From assembly GCF_900113715.1 (NCBI RefSeq), contig NZ_FOQK01000014.1, forward strand, positions 17,026 to 81,025: 64,000 bases of DNA, read 5' to 3'. A program made the position numbers and the translations under genes. Shown here in pieces: positions 25,004-35,005 of the stretch; the stretch's first letter is position 1, and each line of letters starts with the position of its first letter. The DNA is from Pseudoselenomonas ruminantium. GTDB taxonomy: Bacteria; Bacillota; Negativicutes; Selenomonadales; Selenomonadaceae. The notes below the pieces were generated by a model. It was not told the DNA's origin. It worked only from the letters and a program-made list of their open reading frames with translations, and ran no database searches.

Positions 25004-26194
25004 ATGAATACCAAGGGAAGATTTGGCCAGTATGGCGGGCAGTATGTGCCGGAAATCGTGATGCCGGCGCTCAATGAGCTTGAGGCCGCTTACCATAGAT
25101 ATAAGAACGATCCGGAATTCACGGAGCAGTTCCGCGCGTTGCTGCGCGAATACGCAGGGCGTCCGACGAATCTCTACTACGCAGAGAAACTGACCGCGCA
25201 TTATGGCCGGGCGAAGATTTTCCTCAAGCGTGAGGACCTGCTGCACACGGGAGCCCATAAGATCAACAATGCGCTGGGGCAGGCGCTGCTGGCTAAGCTC
25301 ATGGGCAAGAAACGCATCGTGGCGGAGACGGGGGCCGGCCAGCATGGTGTGGCTTCGGCTACCGTTGCTGCGCTGTTTGGCATGGAGTGCCATGTGTTCA
25401 TGGGGGCTGTGGATGTCGAGCGGCAGAAGCTCAACGTGTTCCGCATGAAGCTGCTCGGCGCCAAGGTCATCCCCGTTTCAAGCGGCACGGGAACCCTCAA
25501 GGATGCGACGAGCGAGGCCATCCGCTATTGGGCGACGAATATCACCGACACCCATTATATCATCGGCTCGGCTGTCGGCCCCCATCCGTATCCGACGATC
25601 GTGCGCGACTTCCAGAAGGTCATTGGCGAGGAGATCCGCGAGCAGATCAAAGCGCAGACCGGGGGACTGCCGGATTATCTGGTCGCCTGCGTCGGCGGCG
25701 GCAGCAATGCCATCGGCACATTCTACGATTTCCGCAAGGACAGTGCTGTCAGGAAGTTTGGTGTCGAGGCAGGCGGACGCAGTGATGGGGTGGCGGATAA
25801 TGCCAAGACGCTCTCCGGTGCTGGTGAGCCGGGAATCCTGCATGGTGCCTTCAGCTACCTGCTGCAGACGCCTGATGGCCAGGTCGTCGAGGCGTATTCG
25901 ATATCCGCAGGTCTTGACTATCCGGGGGTAGGGCCGGAACATTCCTACTATAAAGATGAGAACATCGTCAAATATGTATCGGTCACGGATGAAGAGGCCT
26001 TGGCGGCCTTCCAGCGCTTGTCGCAGATCGAGGGCATCATTCCTGCCTTGGAGAGCTCCCATGCGTTGGCGTACCTTGAGAAACTGATGCCGGAAACAAA
26101 AGCTGGCGAGTCCGTAGTCGTATGCTTGTCGGGCCGTGGCGATAAGGACGTAGCCATGGTGGCCAGGGCACTGGGGGAGGATATCGAGTTATGA
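25004..26194 (+). CDS. trpB: Tryptophan synthase beta chain
   Basis: 396 residues. The PLP lysine lies in [18 protein letters not shown], and the phosphate-binding loop is [24 protein letters not shown] marks the N terminus. It condenses indole with serine. AAGGAGA precedes ATG 25004. It ends overlapping trpA by four bases, as expected for a stoichiometric complex. This is the standard TrpB1 form. Confidence 0.97.
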   Translation: MNTKGRFGQYGGQYVPEIVMPALNELEAAYHRYKNDPEFTEQFRALLREYAGRPTNLYYAEKLTAHYGRAKIFLKREDLLHTGAHKINNALGQALLAKLMGKKRIVAETGAGQHGVASATVAALFGMECHVFMGAVDVERQKLNVFRMKLLGAKVIPVSSGTGTLKDATSEAIRYWATNITDTHYIIGSAVGPHPYPTIVRDFQKVIGEEIREQIKAQTGGLPDYLVACVGGGSNAIGTFYDFRKDSAVRKFGVEAGGRSDGVADNAKTLSGAGEPGILHGAFSYLLQTPDGQVVEAYSISAGLDYPGVGPEHSYYKDENIVKYVSVTDEEALAAFQRLSQIEGIIPALESSHALAYLEKLMPETKAGESVVVCLSGRGDKDVAMVARALGEDIEL

Positions 26195-26985
26195 ACCGTA
26201 TTGAGGCGAAGATGGCAGCGCTCAAAGCTGCTGGCAAAAAAGGCATTTATATCTATATCACCTGCGGCGCGCCGGATGTGGCGACGACAATCGAGGCAGT
26301 CCGGCAGGCTGAGCAGAATGGCGCTGATCTCATCGAACTCGGGCTGCCGTTCTCTGATCCGATGGCCGATGGCCCGGTCATCCAGACCGCATCGGTGGTG
26401 GCGCTCAAGAATGAGATGACGCTGGCCAAGGAGCTGGAAATCCTGCGCGAGATCCGCAAGTTCTCGGATATCCCCTTGGTGGGTATGGGGTATATCAACA
26501 ATATGTACCACTATGGATTTGCGAGATTCGTCAAGGATTTCCAAGCTGCTGGCATGGATGGCATCATCGTGCCGGATGTCCCGCATGAGGAGTCGGAAGA
26601 GATGCGCCGGATCTGCCAGGAGAATGATTTCGTGCTGGCGGAATTCATCACGCCGGGCACGACGGAGGCGCGTATGCAGGATACCTGCAAGGATGCACGC
26701 GGTTTCATCTACTGTGTCTCCAACAATGGTGTCACAGGGGTCAAGAAGGTGGACTACCGTGTGATCGGCGGCGTTTGCGACAAGGCGCGCAAGTATACGG
26801 ATACGCCGCTGGCGGTGGGCTTTGGCATCGGCTCGGCTGAGGCGGCTGTGGAAGCCGCTGCGCATGCGGATGCTGTCATCGTGGGCAGTGCTGTGGTCAA
26901 GCGCCTGCTCGACCATGAGCTTACGGAAGCCATGGCCTTGGTCCATGAGATGCGCGTGGCGCTCGATGCGAATTATGCGCAGTGA
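26191..26985 (+). CDS. trpA: Tryptophan synthase alpha chain
   Basis: 264 residues. [18 protein letters not shown] contains the catalytic Glu and Asp; [14 protein letters not shown] and [11 protein letters not shown] are the phosphate-site loops. It cleaves indole-3-glycerol phosphate and channels indole to TrpB. No obvious terminator follows; a small gene begins 78 bases later. Confidence 0.97.
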   Translation: MNRIEAKMAALKAAGKKGIYIYITCGAPDVATTIEAVRQAEQNGADLIELGLPFSDPMADGPVIQTASVVALKNEMTLAKELEILREIRKFSDIPLVGMGYINNMYHYGFARFVKDFQAAGMDGIIVPDVPHEESEEMRRICQENDFVLAEFITPGTTEARMQDTCKDARGFIYCVSNNGVTGVKKVDYRVIGGVCDKARKYTDTPLAVGFGIGSAEAAVEAAAHADAVIVGSAVVKRLLDHELTEAMALVHEMRVALDANYAQ

Positions 26986-27062
26986 AAACAGAGAAAAGGA
27001 TTTTTAGAAGCGATGACGAATAGTTATTTCTAGGAAATTCGATTCCAGAAAGGAAGATAGCT

Positions 27063-27329
27063 ATGATCGTCACTGATATAAAAACCGTAGATGCGGCCGA
27101 AGATCTCATTCGCCGCCATACGCAGAACCGTCCGGAAAAACCAAGGAGCGTACAGGAGATATCGGCCCGCTACCGGCAGGCGATAAAGCAGTATCAGGTA
27201 CTCATGCATGCGGAGATCGATAACCGCGAGCAGCGAGTCATGCTGTATTCGGAAATCAAGACGCTCGGCTGGTGTTTGGGACGCGACGAGCATAAGGTGG
27301 TAAAGGATATCAACACGCCGCAGCCATGA
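27063..27329 (+). CDS. Small protein of unknown function between trpA and trpE
   Basis: 88 residues, MIVTDIKTVDAAEDLIRRHTQN at the start and LGWCLGRDEHKVVKDINTPQP at the end. Mostly helical and charged, one Trp and one Cys, no membrane segment. AAAGGAAG gives a good ribosome-binding site. I do not recognise a family. It lies inside the trp transcript and is followed by a strong hairpin before trpE. A role in trp regulation is possible but only inferred from position. Confidence 0.65.
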   Translation: MIVTDIKTVDAAEDLIRRHTQNRPEKPRSVQEISARYRQAIKQYQVLMHAEIDNREQRVMLYSEIKTLGWCLGRDEHKVVKDINTPQP

Positions 27330-27345
27330 CGGCGTCCATCCGGTG

Positions 27346-27387
27346 AAAGCCCCTGCCTGGTGATAAGACGCCAGGCAGGGGCTTTTT
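27346..27387. terminator. Strong intrinsic terminator inside the trp locus, just before trpE
   Basis: AAAGCCCCTGCCTGG (27346-27360) pairs perfectly with CCAGGCAGGGGCTTT (27371-27385) and is followed by more Ts; the A run upstream makes it bidirectional. It ends only 20 bases before the trpE ATG, leaving no room for a normal promoter. Confidence 0.88.
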
Positions 27388-27406
27388 CTGGATGGGAGTG
27401 AGACAT

Positions 27407-28909
27407 ATGAAGCTTGAGCCAGCGTGTGCTGACTTTTGCCGGTTGGCAAAGACGAAGAATCTCATCGCTGTGTCGGCAGAACTCAATATGGATATGGATA
27501 CGCCAGTGTCGGTATATTATAAGCTGGTCGATGAGCACAAAGGCTTCATCCTGGAGTCGGTCGACACGACGCATCAGCAGTTCGGCCGCTATTCGTTCAT
27601 CGGAGCAGAGCCGTTTGCACGGCTGCAGGTCTTCAAGAACCGCTTGATGATCAAGGAAAATGATTTGATGAAGACCATCGAGGGCAATCCGGTCGCAGCG
27701 ATCCGCCAGTACATGGCACGGTTCCAGCCGGCCATCGAGGATGCGGCGATCCCTCTGGCCAATGGTGGACTGGTGGGGTATTTCAATTATGAGATCGTTG
27801 GGACCTTTGACCGGGTGCGGGGCTTGGACATCGGGGAGGAGGATCTCTTGGGGCAGTTCATGCTCTGCCGCATCCTGGTTGTCTACGATGCGCTGCGCAA
27901 CCGGGCAAGGATTGTCTGCTTTGCTGACATCAAGGCTGGCGAAGAGCCTGAGGCTCTGTACCACAGCATCGAGGCGAAGATAGAAGCTTTGCAGCAGAAG
28001 CTCGCAGCGCCGGTGGCCTTGCGGGCAGCAAAGCCTGCAAAGCGCCAGGAACCTGTGGATTTCCTCGGGAAGTATGGGCAAGTGCCTGAGGATTTCCTCA
28101 CGGCGATCCGCAAGGCCAAGGAGCATATCTTTGCCGGAGATATCTTCCAGATTGTGCCTTCGCGTCAGTTCCGGCAGAAAATCACCAAGCCCTGCTTTGA
28201 TTTCTACCGCCGGCTTCGGCAGGTGAATCCGTCCCCCTATATGTTTTACCTTAACTTTGGCCGCGTGAAGCTTGTCGGCGCTTCGCCGGAGATGCTGGTC
28301 AAGGTGACCGGTGGTACCGTCTATACTTATCCGATTGCCGGTACGCGCCGCCGGGGCAGGACGGCCGCAGAGGACAGCGAGCTGGCGGCAGGCCTCAAGG
28401 CGGACAGCAAGGAGGTTGCAGAGCATTCGATGCTCGTGGATCTGGCGCGCAACGATATCGGCCGCATCAGCGAGCCGGGCTCGGTCCGCGTGACCAAGCT
28501 CAAGCAGGTCGAGTATTTCAGCCATGTCATGCATATGGTTTCTGAGGTGGTGGGCAAGATAAAAGCGGGCTATACGCCGATGGATGTGCTCAAGGCGACG
28601 TTCCCGGCGGGAACAGTCAGCGGGGCACCGAAGCTGCGGGCGATGGAAATCATCCATGCGCTTGAGCCGGTGAAGCGCGACACATATTCGGGGACAGTCG
28701 GCTATATGGACTTTGCCGGCAATATGGATATGTGCATCACCTTGCGCACGATGCGCATCGAAAACGATGACACGGCCATCATCCAGTCGGGGGCTGGCAT
28801 CGTGGCTGACTCGGTGGCCGAGAAGGAATACCAGGAGATCCTGCAGAAATCCAAGGCGCTGTTTGAGGTAGTAGAGGAGGTGGAAAACGATGTTGTTGCT
28901 TTTAGATAA
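27407..28909 (+). CDS. trpE: Anthranilate synthase component I
   Basis: 500 residues from ATG 27407 (GGGAGTGAG upstream). The regulatory tryptophan-site element is LESVDTTHQQFGRYSFIGAEP, and the chorismate-binding half has FPAGTVSGAPKLRAMEII, DMCITLRTMRI and GAGIVADS. It makes anthranilate from chorismate with ammonia from TrpG. The LES-type element points to feedback-controlled TrpE rather than PabB. It overlaps trpG by 20 bases. Confidence 0.95.
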   Translation: MKLEPACADFCRLAKTKNLIAVSAELNMDMDTPVSVYYKLVDEHKGFILESVDTTHQQFGRYSFIGAEPFARLQVFKNRLMIKENDLMKTIEGNPVAAIRQYMARFQPAIEDAAIPLANGGLVGYFNYEIVGTFDRVRGLDIGEEDLLGQFMLCRILVVYDALRNRARIVCFADIKAGEEPEALYHSIEAKIEALQQKLAAPVALRAAKPAKRQEPVDFLGKYGQVPEDFLTAIRKAKEHIFAGDIFQIVPSRQFRQKITKPCFDFYRRLRQVNPSPYMFYLNFGRVKLVGASPEMLVKVTGGTVYTYPIAGTRRRGRTAAEDSELAAGLKADSKEVAEHSMLVDLARNDIGRISEPGSVRVTKLKQVEYFSHVMHMVSEVVGKIKAGYTPMDVLKATFPAGTVSGAPKLRAMEIIHALEPVKRDTYSGTVGYMDFAGNMDMCITLRTMRIENDDTAIIQSGAGIVADSVAEKEYQEILQKSKALFEVVEEVENDVVAFR

Positions 28910-29459
28910 CTACGATTCGTTCACCTACAATGTCTACCAACTCTTGTCGGAACTTGGGGCTGAGGTCGAGGTCATACGCAACGATCAGACGACCGTAGAG
29001 GAAATCCGCCGCCGCGGCTATGCGGGCATTGTGCTTTCACCGGGGCCGGGGGTACCGGCGGAGGCCGGCATCACAGAGCAGGTGATTGCCGGGCTGAAGG
29101 GCGAGCTGCCGATGCTGGGCATCTGCCTCGGCCATCAGGCCATTGGCGAAGTCTTTGGCGGCCAGGTGGTGCGGGCTGGCGAAATCGTGCATGGCAAGAC
29201 TTCGCCGCTGAAGCATACCGGTCAGGGCTTGTATGCCGGACTAGCCCAGGGAATCCCGATTGGCCGCTATCATTCGCTGGTGATCGACCGGGAGACACTG
29301 CCGCCGTGCTTTGCCGTTACCAGTGAGCTGGCCGATGGCATGGTCATGGGAATCCGCCATAAGGAATATGATATCGAGGGGATACAGTTCCATCCCGAGT
29401 CCATCCTGACGCCGGATGGACGCACGATGATGCAGAATTTCCTGGCGCGTCTGGGCTGA
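28890..29459 (+). CDS. trpG: Anthranilate synthase component II (glutamine amidotransferase)
   Basis: 189 residues, class I glutaminase only. LLLDNYDSFTYNVYQLL, the nucleophile loop MLGICLGHQAIGEVFGG, and the His-Glu pair in QFHPESILTPDG are present. There is no C-terminal TrpD fusion. It may also serve aminodeoxychorismate synthase, as in Bacillus. ATG 28890 lies within the trpE end after GTAGAGGAGG. Confidence 0.93.
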   Translation: MLLLLDNYDSFTYNVYQLLSELGAEVEVIRNDQTTVEEIRRRGYAGIVLSPGPGVPAEAGITEQVIAGLKGELPMLGICLGHQAIGEVFGGQVVRAGEIVHGKTSPLKHTGQGLYAGLAQGIPIGRYHSLVIDRETLPPCFAVTSELADGMVMGIRHKEYDIEGIQFHPESILTPDGRTMMQNFLARLG

Positions 29460-29476
29460 GGAGGAAAGATTATCTG

Positions 29477-29506
29477 GCCTTCCCTGCGGGGAGGGCTTTT
29501 TCTTTT
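29477..29506 (+). terminator. Terminator of trpE-trpG
   Basis: GCCTTCCC-TGCG-GGGAGGGC followed by TTTTTCTTTT. Confidence 0.85.
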
Positions 29507-29565
29507 GCCTGAGTGTGCTATAATAGAAGCCGTCATGCTTTTTATGATGGTGAAAGGAAACATTC

Positions 29566-31206
29566 ATGCGAAATATACTGACCAAGGCGGGAATCCTGGT
29601 GCTGCTGTTCCTGATGCTGCTGCCAGCTGTTCCCGTGGCCGCGGGCAGGCATAAGGCTGACCAGGCGGCAAAGCCGAAGGCCAGGATCTTGTTTGTGCCG
29701 CAGGACAACCGGCCGACATCCTGCGAGCAGACCGCTGATGTGGTACGCAAGCTCGGCTATGAAGTGGTGATGCCCGACAAGGAATTGCTGGGCGGGCTCA
29801 AGAAACGCGGCAATCCCGAGCGTCTGTGGCAATGGACCAAGGAGCAGGCGCCGAAGGCCGATATCGCGGTGATTGCGACGGACTCGCTGCTCTACGGCGG
29901 TCTGGTAGCCTCGCGCAAACACAATACACCGCTGCCGGTACTGCAGGAGCGGGCTGGCAGGCTGGCGGAGCTGCATCGGGACAATCCTGGCCTCAAGCTC
30001 TACGCCTTTGCGTCGCTAATGCGCACGCCGCGCAGCGGCGAGGCGTCGGGCGGTGAGGACCCGGATTATTATATTGATTACGGGGCCAAGATCTTCCGCT
30101 ACACGGGTCTTATGGACAAGGCTGAGATGCGCGGGCTCAGTGCCGCCGAGGCGGATGAGGCGATGGAACTGGAGTCGGCAATCCCGGACTGGGTGCTGGC
30201 CGATTGGATGAAGCGCCGGCAGCATAATGTCGATACGACGAAAATGCTCATCGACGACGTGCGCGCTGGTGCCATGGAGTATCTGCTGGTGGGCAAGGAC
30301 GACAATGCGAGCTTGTCGCAGACCCATCGCGAGAGCCGCTGGCTGAAGACTTATGCCGAGGGGATTCCGGCCGAGCACTTCCAGCTGGTAGCGGGCATCG
30401 ATGAACTGGGCCTGCTGCTTATGAGCCGGGCCGCCAATGCCTGGGAACATGTCGTCCCGCAGGTGGCAATCCGGTATAATGAAGGCATGGGCGGCCGGAC
30501 AATACCGACGTATTCGGATGAACGCGTCGAGGCGACATTGCAAACGGATCTGCAGATTGCGGGGGGAAGGCTTGTGGCGGAACCGGCGAAGGCGGATTTC
30601 ACGCTGCTGGTGAATACGAATCCGGATGGCGTCACTGGCGAGGCCAACCATATCCGCGACTGGGAGCAGGCGCCGCTGAACAACGGGCAGGATCGTGCGG
30701 GAACCAATGCTTTCCTGCGGCAGCTGCGGGAGCTGCTGCACAAGGGCTATGCCGTAGGCGTAGCTGATATAGCCTTCACGAACGGTGCGGACAATGCGCT
30801 CATGCGCCACTTGGAACAGGAGAACCTGTTGTTCTCCCTGCGTTCGTATGCCGGCTGGAATACAGCGACCAATAGCCTGGGTTTTTCCCTGGCTCAGGGC
30901 ATGCTCGCTGCGCGCATGCCCAAAGCGGCGGCCAACGCACTGCTATTGACCCGCTATCTGGACGATTGGGGTTATCAGGCCAATGTGCGCACGGCACTGG
31001 CCATGGAGATTGAACAGTTGGAAGATCCGCAGGTATATCTCTATCTGGGCGATTATGAGCCGTATATGGTGGAGCAATCGACGGCACTGCTGCAGGCGTT
31101 TGCCCGCGAGCATCTGCCACAGCTGCATAGGCCGGAGACATTGCAAGTGACATTCCCTTGGCAGCGCATGTTCATTGCGGATATCCGCTATGATGCGCAG
31201 AACTGA
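29566..31206 (+). CDS. Secreted DUF4127 family protein
   Basis: 546 residues with a clear signal peptide (hydrophobic ILVLLFLMLLPAVPVAAG, probable cut near AAG). The mature protein begins RILFVPQDNRPTSCEQTADVVRKLGYEVVMPD and contains IAVIATDSLLYGGLVASRK and VGKDDNASLSQTHRE, blocks I recognise from DUF4127. Biochemical role not established; Asp/Asn-rich conserved loops suggest an extracytoplasmic enzyme. AAAGGA precedes ATG 29566. A TATAAT at 29519-29524 gives a likely promoter. Single gene. Confidence 0.85.
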   Translation: MRNILTKAGILVLLFLMLLPAVPVAAGRHKADQAAKPKARILFVPQDNRPTSCEQTADVVRKLGYEVVMPDKELLGGLKKRGNPERLWQWTKEQAPKADIAVIATDSLLYGGLVASRKHNTPLPVLQERAGRLAELHRDNPGLKLYAFASLMRTPRSGEASGGEDPDYYIDYGAKIFRYTGLMDKAEMRGLSAAEADEAMELESAIPDWVLADWMKRRQHNVDTTKMLIDDVRAGAMEYLLVGKDDNASLSQTHRESRWLKTYAEGIPAEHFQLVAGIDELGLLLMSRAANAWEHVVPQVAIRYNEGMGGRTIPTYSDERVEATLQTDLQIAGGRLVAEPAKADFTLLVNTNPDGVTGEANHIRDWEQAPLNNGQDRAGTNAFLRQLRELLHKGYAVGVADIAFTNGADNALMRHLEQENLLFSLRSYAGWNTATNSLGFSLAQGMLAARMPKAAANALLLTRYLDDWGYQANVRTALAMEIEQLEDPQVYLYLGDYEPYMVEQSTALLQAFAREHLPQLHRPETLQVTFPWQRMFIADIRYDAQN

Positions 31207-31245
31207 AGAGCAGCGGGAGCAATCCCGCTTTCTTTTCAGTTTTAA

Positions 31246-31296
31246 AGTCAAAAGGTCAGAAATAATATTTGACTTTTTGACTTTAAGCAGTATAAT
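31246..31296 (+). promoter_or_regulatory. clpB promoter overlapped by RGTCAAA heptads
   Basis: -35 TTGACT (31269-31274), 16-base spacer, -10 TATAAT (31291-31296). Heptads AGTCAAA (31246-31252) and GGTCAGA (31254-31260) on the plus strand mirror two AGTCAAA copies on the minus strand (31268-31274, 31276-31282). Both pairs have an 8-base period and together form an imperfect palindrome covering the -35. CtsR is the expected repressor of clpB in Firmicutes, but its canonical period is about 10, so the assignment is tentative. Confidence 0.65.
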
Positions 31297-31353
31297 AAGA
31301 ATTAGAAACGGAACCGTTCGAAGGATAGCATGAGATTACGGAGGAAATAGATT

Positions 31354-33927
31354 ATGGGACAGGAAAGATATACGGCGAAGACCATGGCGGCCTTGCAGTC
31401 GGCACAGCAGCTGGCAGCCATGCGCTACCATCAGGAGATCAGCTCAGCGCATGTATTGCTCGCGCTGGCCAAGGAGCCGGAGGGGCTGCTGGCGACGATC
31501 TTTGCAGACTGCCAGACGGATATGCCGATGCTCAAGGCCCGGCTGGAGCAGGTATTGAACAAGATCCCGAGCGTCAAGGGCTCGGACCGTCTGGGCATGG
31601 GCATGGATATGGTACGCGTTCTGGGGCGGGCGGAAGAGCTGGCCAAGGCGATGAAGGATGACTATGTATCGACGGAGCATCTGCTGCTGGCGGTTGTCAG
31701 TGATGGCAGTGACGAAGTGCAGTCCATCTGCCGGGAGTTCAAGCTCACGAAGAGCAGCATCCAGAGCTCGATCAAGAAGAATCGCAAGCAGAATGTCACG
31801 AATGAGAACCCGGAGGAAGGCTATAAGTCGCTGGAGAAATTCGGCCGCGACCTCACGGAGGCAGCGCGCCATGGCAAGCTCGACCCTGTCATTGGCCGTG
31901 ACGAAGAGATCCGCCGCACGATCGAGATCCTGTCACGCCGCACCAAAAACAATCCGGTGCTGATCGGCGAGCCGGGTGTCGGCAAGACCGCAATCGTCGA
32001 AGGGCTGGCCCGCCGTATCGTGGCAGGGGACGTGCCGGAGTCCCTGAAGAACAAGACGCTGTACTCCCTCGACATGGGGGCGCTGATCGCCGGTGCCAAG
32101 TTCCGCGGTGAATTCGAGGAGCGCCTCAAGGCGGTGCTGAACGAAATCGTCAAATCCGACGGCCAGATCCTGTTGTTCATCGATGAAGTGCATACGGTAG
32201 TCGGTGCCGGCGCGGCAGAGGGCGCTATGGATGCGGGCAATCTCTTGAAGCCCATGATGGCACGTGGCGAGCTCAGATGCATCGGCGCGACGACCCTCAA
32301 CGAGTACCGCAAATACATTGAAAAGGATACGGCCCTGGAGCGGCGCTTCCAGCCGGTTATGGTCGGTGAGCCGTCGGTGGAAGATACGATTTCTATCCTG
32401 CGCGGGCTCAAGGAGCGCTATGAGGTGCATCATGGTGTCCGCATCCGCGATGCTGCGCTGGTATCGGCAGCCGTGCTCTCCGACCGGTATATTTCGGACC
32501 GCTTCCTGCCCGACAAGGCCATCGATCTTGTCGATGAGGCGGCAGCTAAGCTGCGCACGGAGATTGAGTCGATGCCAGGACCGCTGGATGAGATCCGGCG
32601 CAAGATCATGCAGCTGGAGATCGAAGAGCAGGCTTTGAAGAAAGAAAACGACGAGGCATCGAAGGCGAAACTGGATTCGATTGCCAGTGAAAAGGCGGCG
32701 CTGCAGCAGCAGGAAGGAGAGCTCCAGGCGAAATGGGAGAGCGAGAAGCAGGCCATCCTGCGGGTCCGCGCGATAAAGAAAGAAATCGATGAAGTGAACA
32801 GCCAGATGGAGGCGGCTGAGCGCGCCTATGACCTCAACCGCATGTCGGAGCTCAAATACGGCAAGCTGCCCGAATTGCAGAAGAAGCTGGCGGATGAGGA
32901 GAATATCATCGCTGCGAAGTCCAAGGATGAGCAGCTGCTCAAGGAGGAGGTCGGCGAGGAAGATATCGCGAAGGTCGTCAGCCGTTGGACGGGGATTCCC
33001 GTGGCCAAGATGATGACAGGAGAGCGCGAAAAGCTGATCCATCTCGAAGAAGGGCTCCATACGCGGGTCGTTGGCCAGGATGAGGCTGTCAAGGCTGTCA
33101 GCGAGGCCATTTTGAGAGCGCGGGCGGGAATCAAAGACCCCAACCGTCCAATCGGCTCCTTCATTTTCCTTGGCCCCACTGGTGTCGGCAAGACTGAGCT
33201 GGCCAAGACGCTGGCTGAGTCGCTGTTTGACGATGAACGCAGCATGATCCGCATCGACATGAGCGAGTATATGGAAAAGCATAGCATTGCCCGCCTGATC
33301 GGTGCGCCTCCGGGCTATGTCGGTTATGATGAGGGCGGCCAGCTGACCGAGGCTGTGCGCCGCCGTCCGTACAGTGTTATCCTGCTCGATGAGATCGAGA
33401 AGGCGCATCGCGATGTGTTCAACGTGCTGCTGCAGATCCTCGATGATGGGCGGCTTACCGATGGCAAGGGCCGTGTGGTCAACTTCAAGAACACGGTCAT
33501 CATCATGACGAGCAATCTCGGTTCCCAGGAAATCCTCAACAAGGATTATGAGGAAGCCAAGGCAGCCGTGGACAGTATCCTCAAGGAATACTTCCGGCCG
33601 GAGTTCCTGAACCGCGTGGACGATATCATCGTCTTCAAGGCGCTGCAGAAGGAGCAGGTCAAGAATATCGCCGCTATCCTCCTGCAGAAACTCGGCGAGC
33701 GGTTGCAGAAGCAGGTCAGGATCACCTTGGGCTGGGATGAAGCGGCTCTGTCGGCTCTGGCTGAGCAGGGCTTCGACCCGAACTTTGGCGCCCGGCCGCT
33801 GCGCCGCCTGCTCGTGCATACCGTTGAGACGGAACTGTCCAAGTCCATTATCCGCGGGGATGTACAGGAGGGCGACACGGTGGCTATCGGCTTTGCAGAT
33901 GGCGCGTTCACCTTCACCAAAGCATGA
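31354..33927 (+). CDS. clpB: ATP-dependent protein disaggregase ClpB
   Basis: 857 residues, normal for ClpB. N-terminal Clp repeat domain ([22 protein letters not shown]), first AAA+ module with [17 protein letters not shown] near residue 206, a long coiled-coil middle domain (about 400-530) that distinguishes ClpB from ClpC, and second AAA+ module with [19 protein letters not shown] near residue 608. No IGF/IGL ClpP-binding loop is evident. With DnaK it extracts polypeptides from aggregates. GGAGGAA precedes the ATG. Confidence 0.97.
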   Translation: MGQERYTAKTMAALQSAQQLAAMRYHQEISSAHVLLALAKEPEGLLATIFADCQTDMPMLKARLEQVLNKIPSVKGSDRLGMGMDMVRVLGRAEELAKAMKDDYVSTEHLLLAVVSDGSDEVQSICREFKLTKSSIQSSIKKNRKQNVTNENPEEGYKSLEKFGRDLTEAARHGKLDPVIGRDEEIRRTIEILSRRTKNNPVLIGEPGVGKTAIVEGLARRIVAGDVPESLKNKTLYSLDMGALIAGAKFRGEFEERLKAVLNEIVKSDGQILLFIDEVHTVVGAGAAEGAMDAGNLLKPMMARGELRCIGATTLNEYRKYIEKDTALERRFQPVMVGEPSVEDTISILRGLKERYEVHHGVRIRDAALVSAAVLSDRYISDRFLPDKAIDLVDEAAAKLRTEIESMPGPLDEIRRKIMQLEIEEQALKKENDEASKAKLDSIASEKAALQQQEGELQAKWESEKQAILRVRAIKKEIDEVNSQMEAAERAYDLNRMSELKYGKLPELQKKLADEENIIAAKSKDEQLLKEEVGEEDIAKVVSRWTGIPVAKMMTGEREKLIHLEEGLHTRVVGQDEAVKAVSEAILRARAGIKDPNRPIGSFIFLGPTGVGKTELAKTLAESLFDDERSMIRIDMSEYMEKHSIARLIGAPPGYVGYDEGGQLTEAVRRRPYSVILLDEIEKAHRDVFNVLLQILDDGRLTDGKGRVVNFKNTVIIMTSNLGSQEILNKDYEEAKAAVDSILKEYFRPEFLNRVDDIIVFKALQKEQVKNIAAILLQKLGERLQKQVRITLGWDEAALSALAEQGFDPNFGARPLRRLLVHTVETELSKSIIRGDVQEGDTVAIGFADGAFTFTKA

Positions 33928-33941
33928 TGCTGCACATAGAA

Positions 33942-33983
33942 AAAACGGTGGCTGGAGTGATCGATCACTCCAGCCACCGTTTT
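33942..33983. terminator. Bidirectional terminator between clpB and the deacetylase gene
   Basis: Perfect 42-base palindrome with 21-base arms centred between 33962 and 33963; the arms begin with AAAACGGTGG and end with CCACCGTTTT. It serves both converging genes. Confidence 0.9.
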
Positions 33984-33984
33984 G

Positions 33985-34830
33985 TTATGGCGTGGGGATG
34001 AATCTGGCGAGGAAGGTATGATTCCCGTCCAGAAGGTCCTTATGCAATTTTGCCAGCGGGGCGAAGATCGGAGAGTACTGCAAGCGCAGCTTGAAGCGCA
34101 GGAACGTGTGGTTCGTGCAGCCGAAGATGGGCACGCGGTTGAGTACGTAGCGGTTATCGCCTTGGCCGGCGAGGCCGTAGTTGACGGTGAAAGCGCCCTT
34201 GTAGCCGGCGTCTTTCACCCGCTGCTGCAGCTCCTCATCATAAGAGCCGCAAGGGTAGGCAAGGAAGTTTATCGTCTTGCCGAGCTTCCATTCCAAAGCT
34301 TTTTTTGACCCGTCAAGCTGATTCCAGGTTTCTTCGGGGCTCGTGCTGTCGAGCTGGGCATGGGAGAGGGTGTGGCTCTCGAAGTTGATGAGCCCGCTCT
34401 CCTGCATCTCCGCTGCCTGGGACCAGGTCAGATAATTGGGATAGGTGCTGACGTAGTCAGAGATAAGGAAAATGGTGCCGCGCAAGTTGTATTTCTCCAG
34501 GATGGGGAAAGCATTGCGGTAATTATCGGCATAGCCGTCGTCGAAGGTGATGATGACAGGTTTATCCGGCAGCGGCCGTCCCTCGTCCCAGGCGGAAATC
34601 ATCTCGTCCGGTGTGATGGTGTGGTAGCCATTGTCAGCCAGATACTTCATCTGCGTTTCGAACTGGTCTGTGTGTACGGTCAGCGCGTTCTCGTCGCGAT
34701 CATTGATCTGATGGTAGTTTAATACGGGAACGGAATCTGCTGCACCATGCATGAGATAGAGGCAGCCGCCGATTCCTGCAAGCAGAACGGCTAGCAAAAC
34801 TCCACCCAGCCGTTTTAGCCATGTTGCCAT
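33985..34830 (-). CDS. Membrane-anchored or secreted polysaccharide deacetylase (NodB domain)
   Basis: 281 residues. N-terminal hydrophobic segment (about residues 8-28: LGGVLLAVLLAGIGGCLYLM) is an anchor or signal. The NodB domain starts with VPVLNYHQIND, then ITFDDGYADNYRNAF (metal-binding Asp pair) and FESHTLSHAQLDS (His pair), and ends with LAYPCGSYDEE. It probably removes acetyl groups from a cell-surface or peptidoglycan sugar. ATG 34830 is chosen for the AAAGGATG upstream; GTG at 34839 is closer to it than usual. Confidence 0.88.
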   Translation of the reverse strand: MATWLKRLGGVLLAVLLAGIGGCLYLMHGAADSVPVLNYHQINDRDENALTVHTDQFETQMKYLADNGYHTITPDEMISAWDEGRPLPDKPVIITFDDGYADNYRNAFPILEKYNLRGTIFLISDYVSTYPNYLTWSQAAEMQESGLINFESHTLSHAQLDSTSPEETWNQLDGSKKALEWKLGKTINFLAYPCGSYDEELQQRVKDAGYKGAFTVNYGLAGQGDNRYVLNRVPIFGCTNHTFLRFKLRLQYSPIFAPLAKLHKDLLDGNHTFLARFIPTP

Positions 34831-34868
34831 GAAAGACACATCCTTTTGTTGATTTTAATATCCTGTCT

Positions 34869-34897
34869 AATATATACCAATGCGGCAAGCATGTCAA
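34869..34897 (-). promoter_or_regulatory. Promoter of the deacetylase gene
   Basis: Minus strand: -35 TTGACA (34897-34892), 17-base spacer, -10 TATATT (34874-34869). Confidence 0.65.
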
Positions 34898-34929
34898 ATG
34901 ATAAAAGGGCGCTGCGCCGCTCTGCAAGC

Positions 34930-34960
34930 AAAAATCCGCTGACGCTGGTGTCAACGGATT
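34930..34960 (-). terminator. Probable terminator of the NlpC/P60 gene
   Basis: Minus strand: AATCCGTTGAC pairs with GTCAGCGGATT around a six-base loop (one wobble), followed by TTTTGC. It lies 45 bases after the stop of the NlpC/P60 gene. Confidence 0.65.
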
Positions 34961-35005
34961 CGTATGCATCGGTATGTAGATCGGTTAAGGAACCCGGGGC
35001 GGAGC

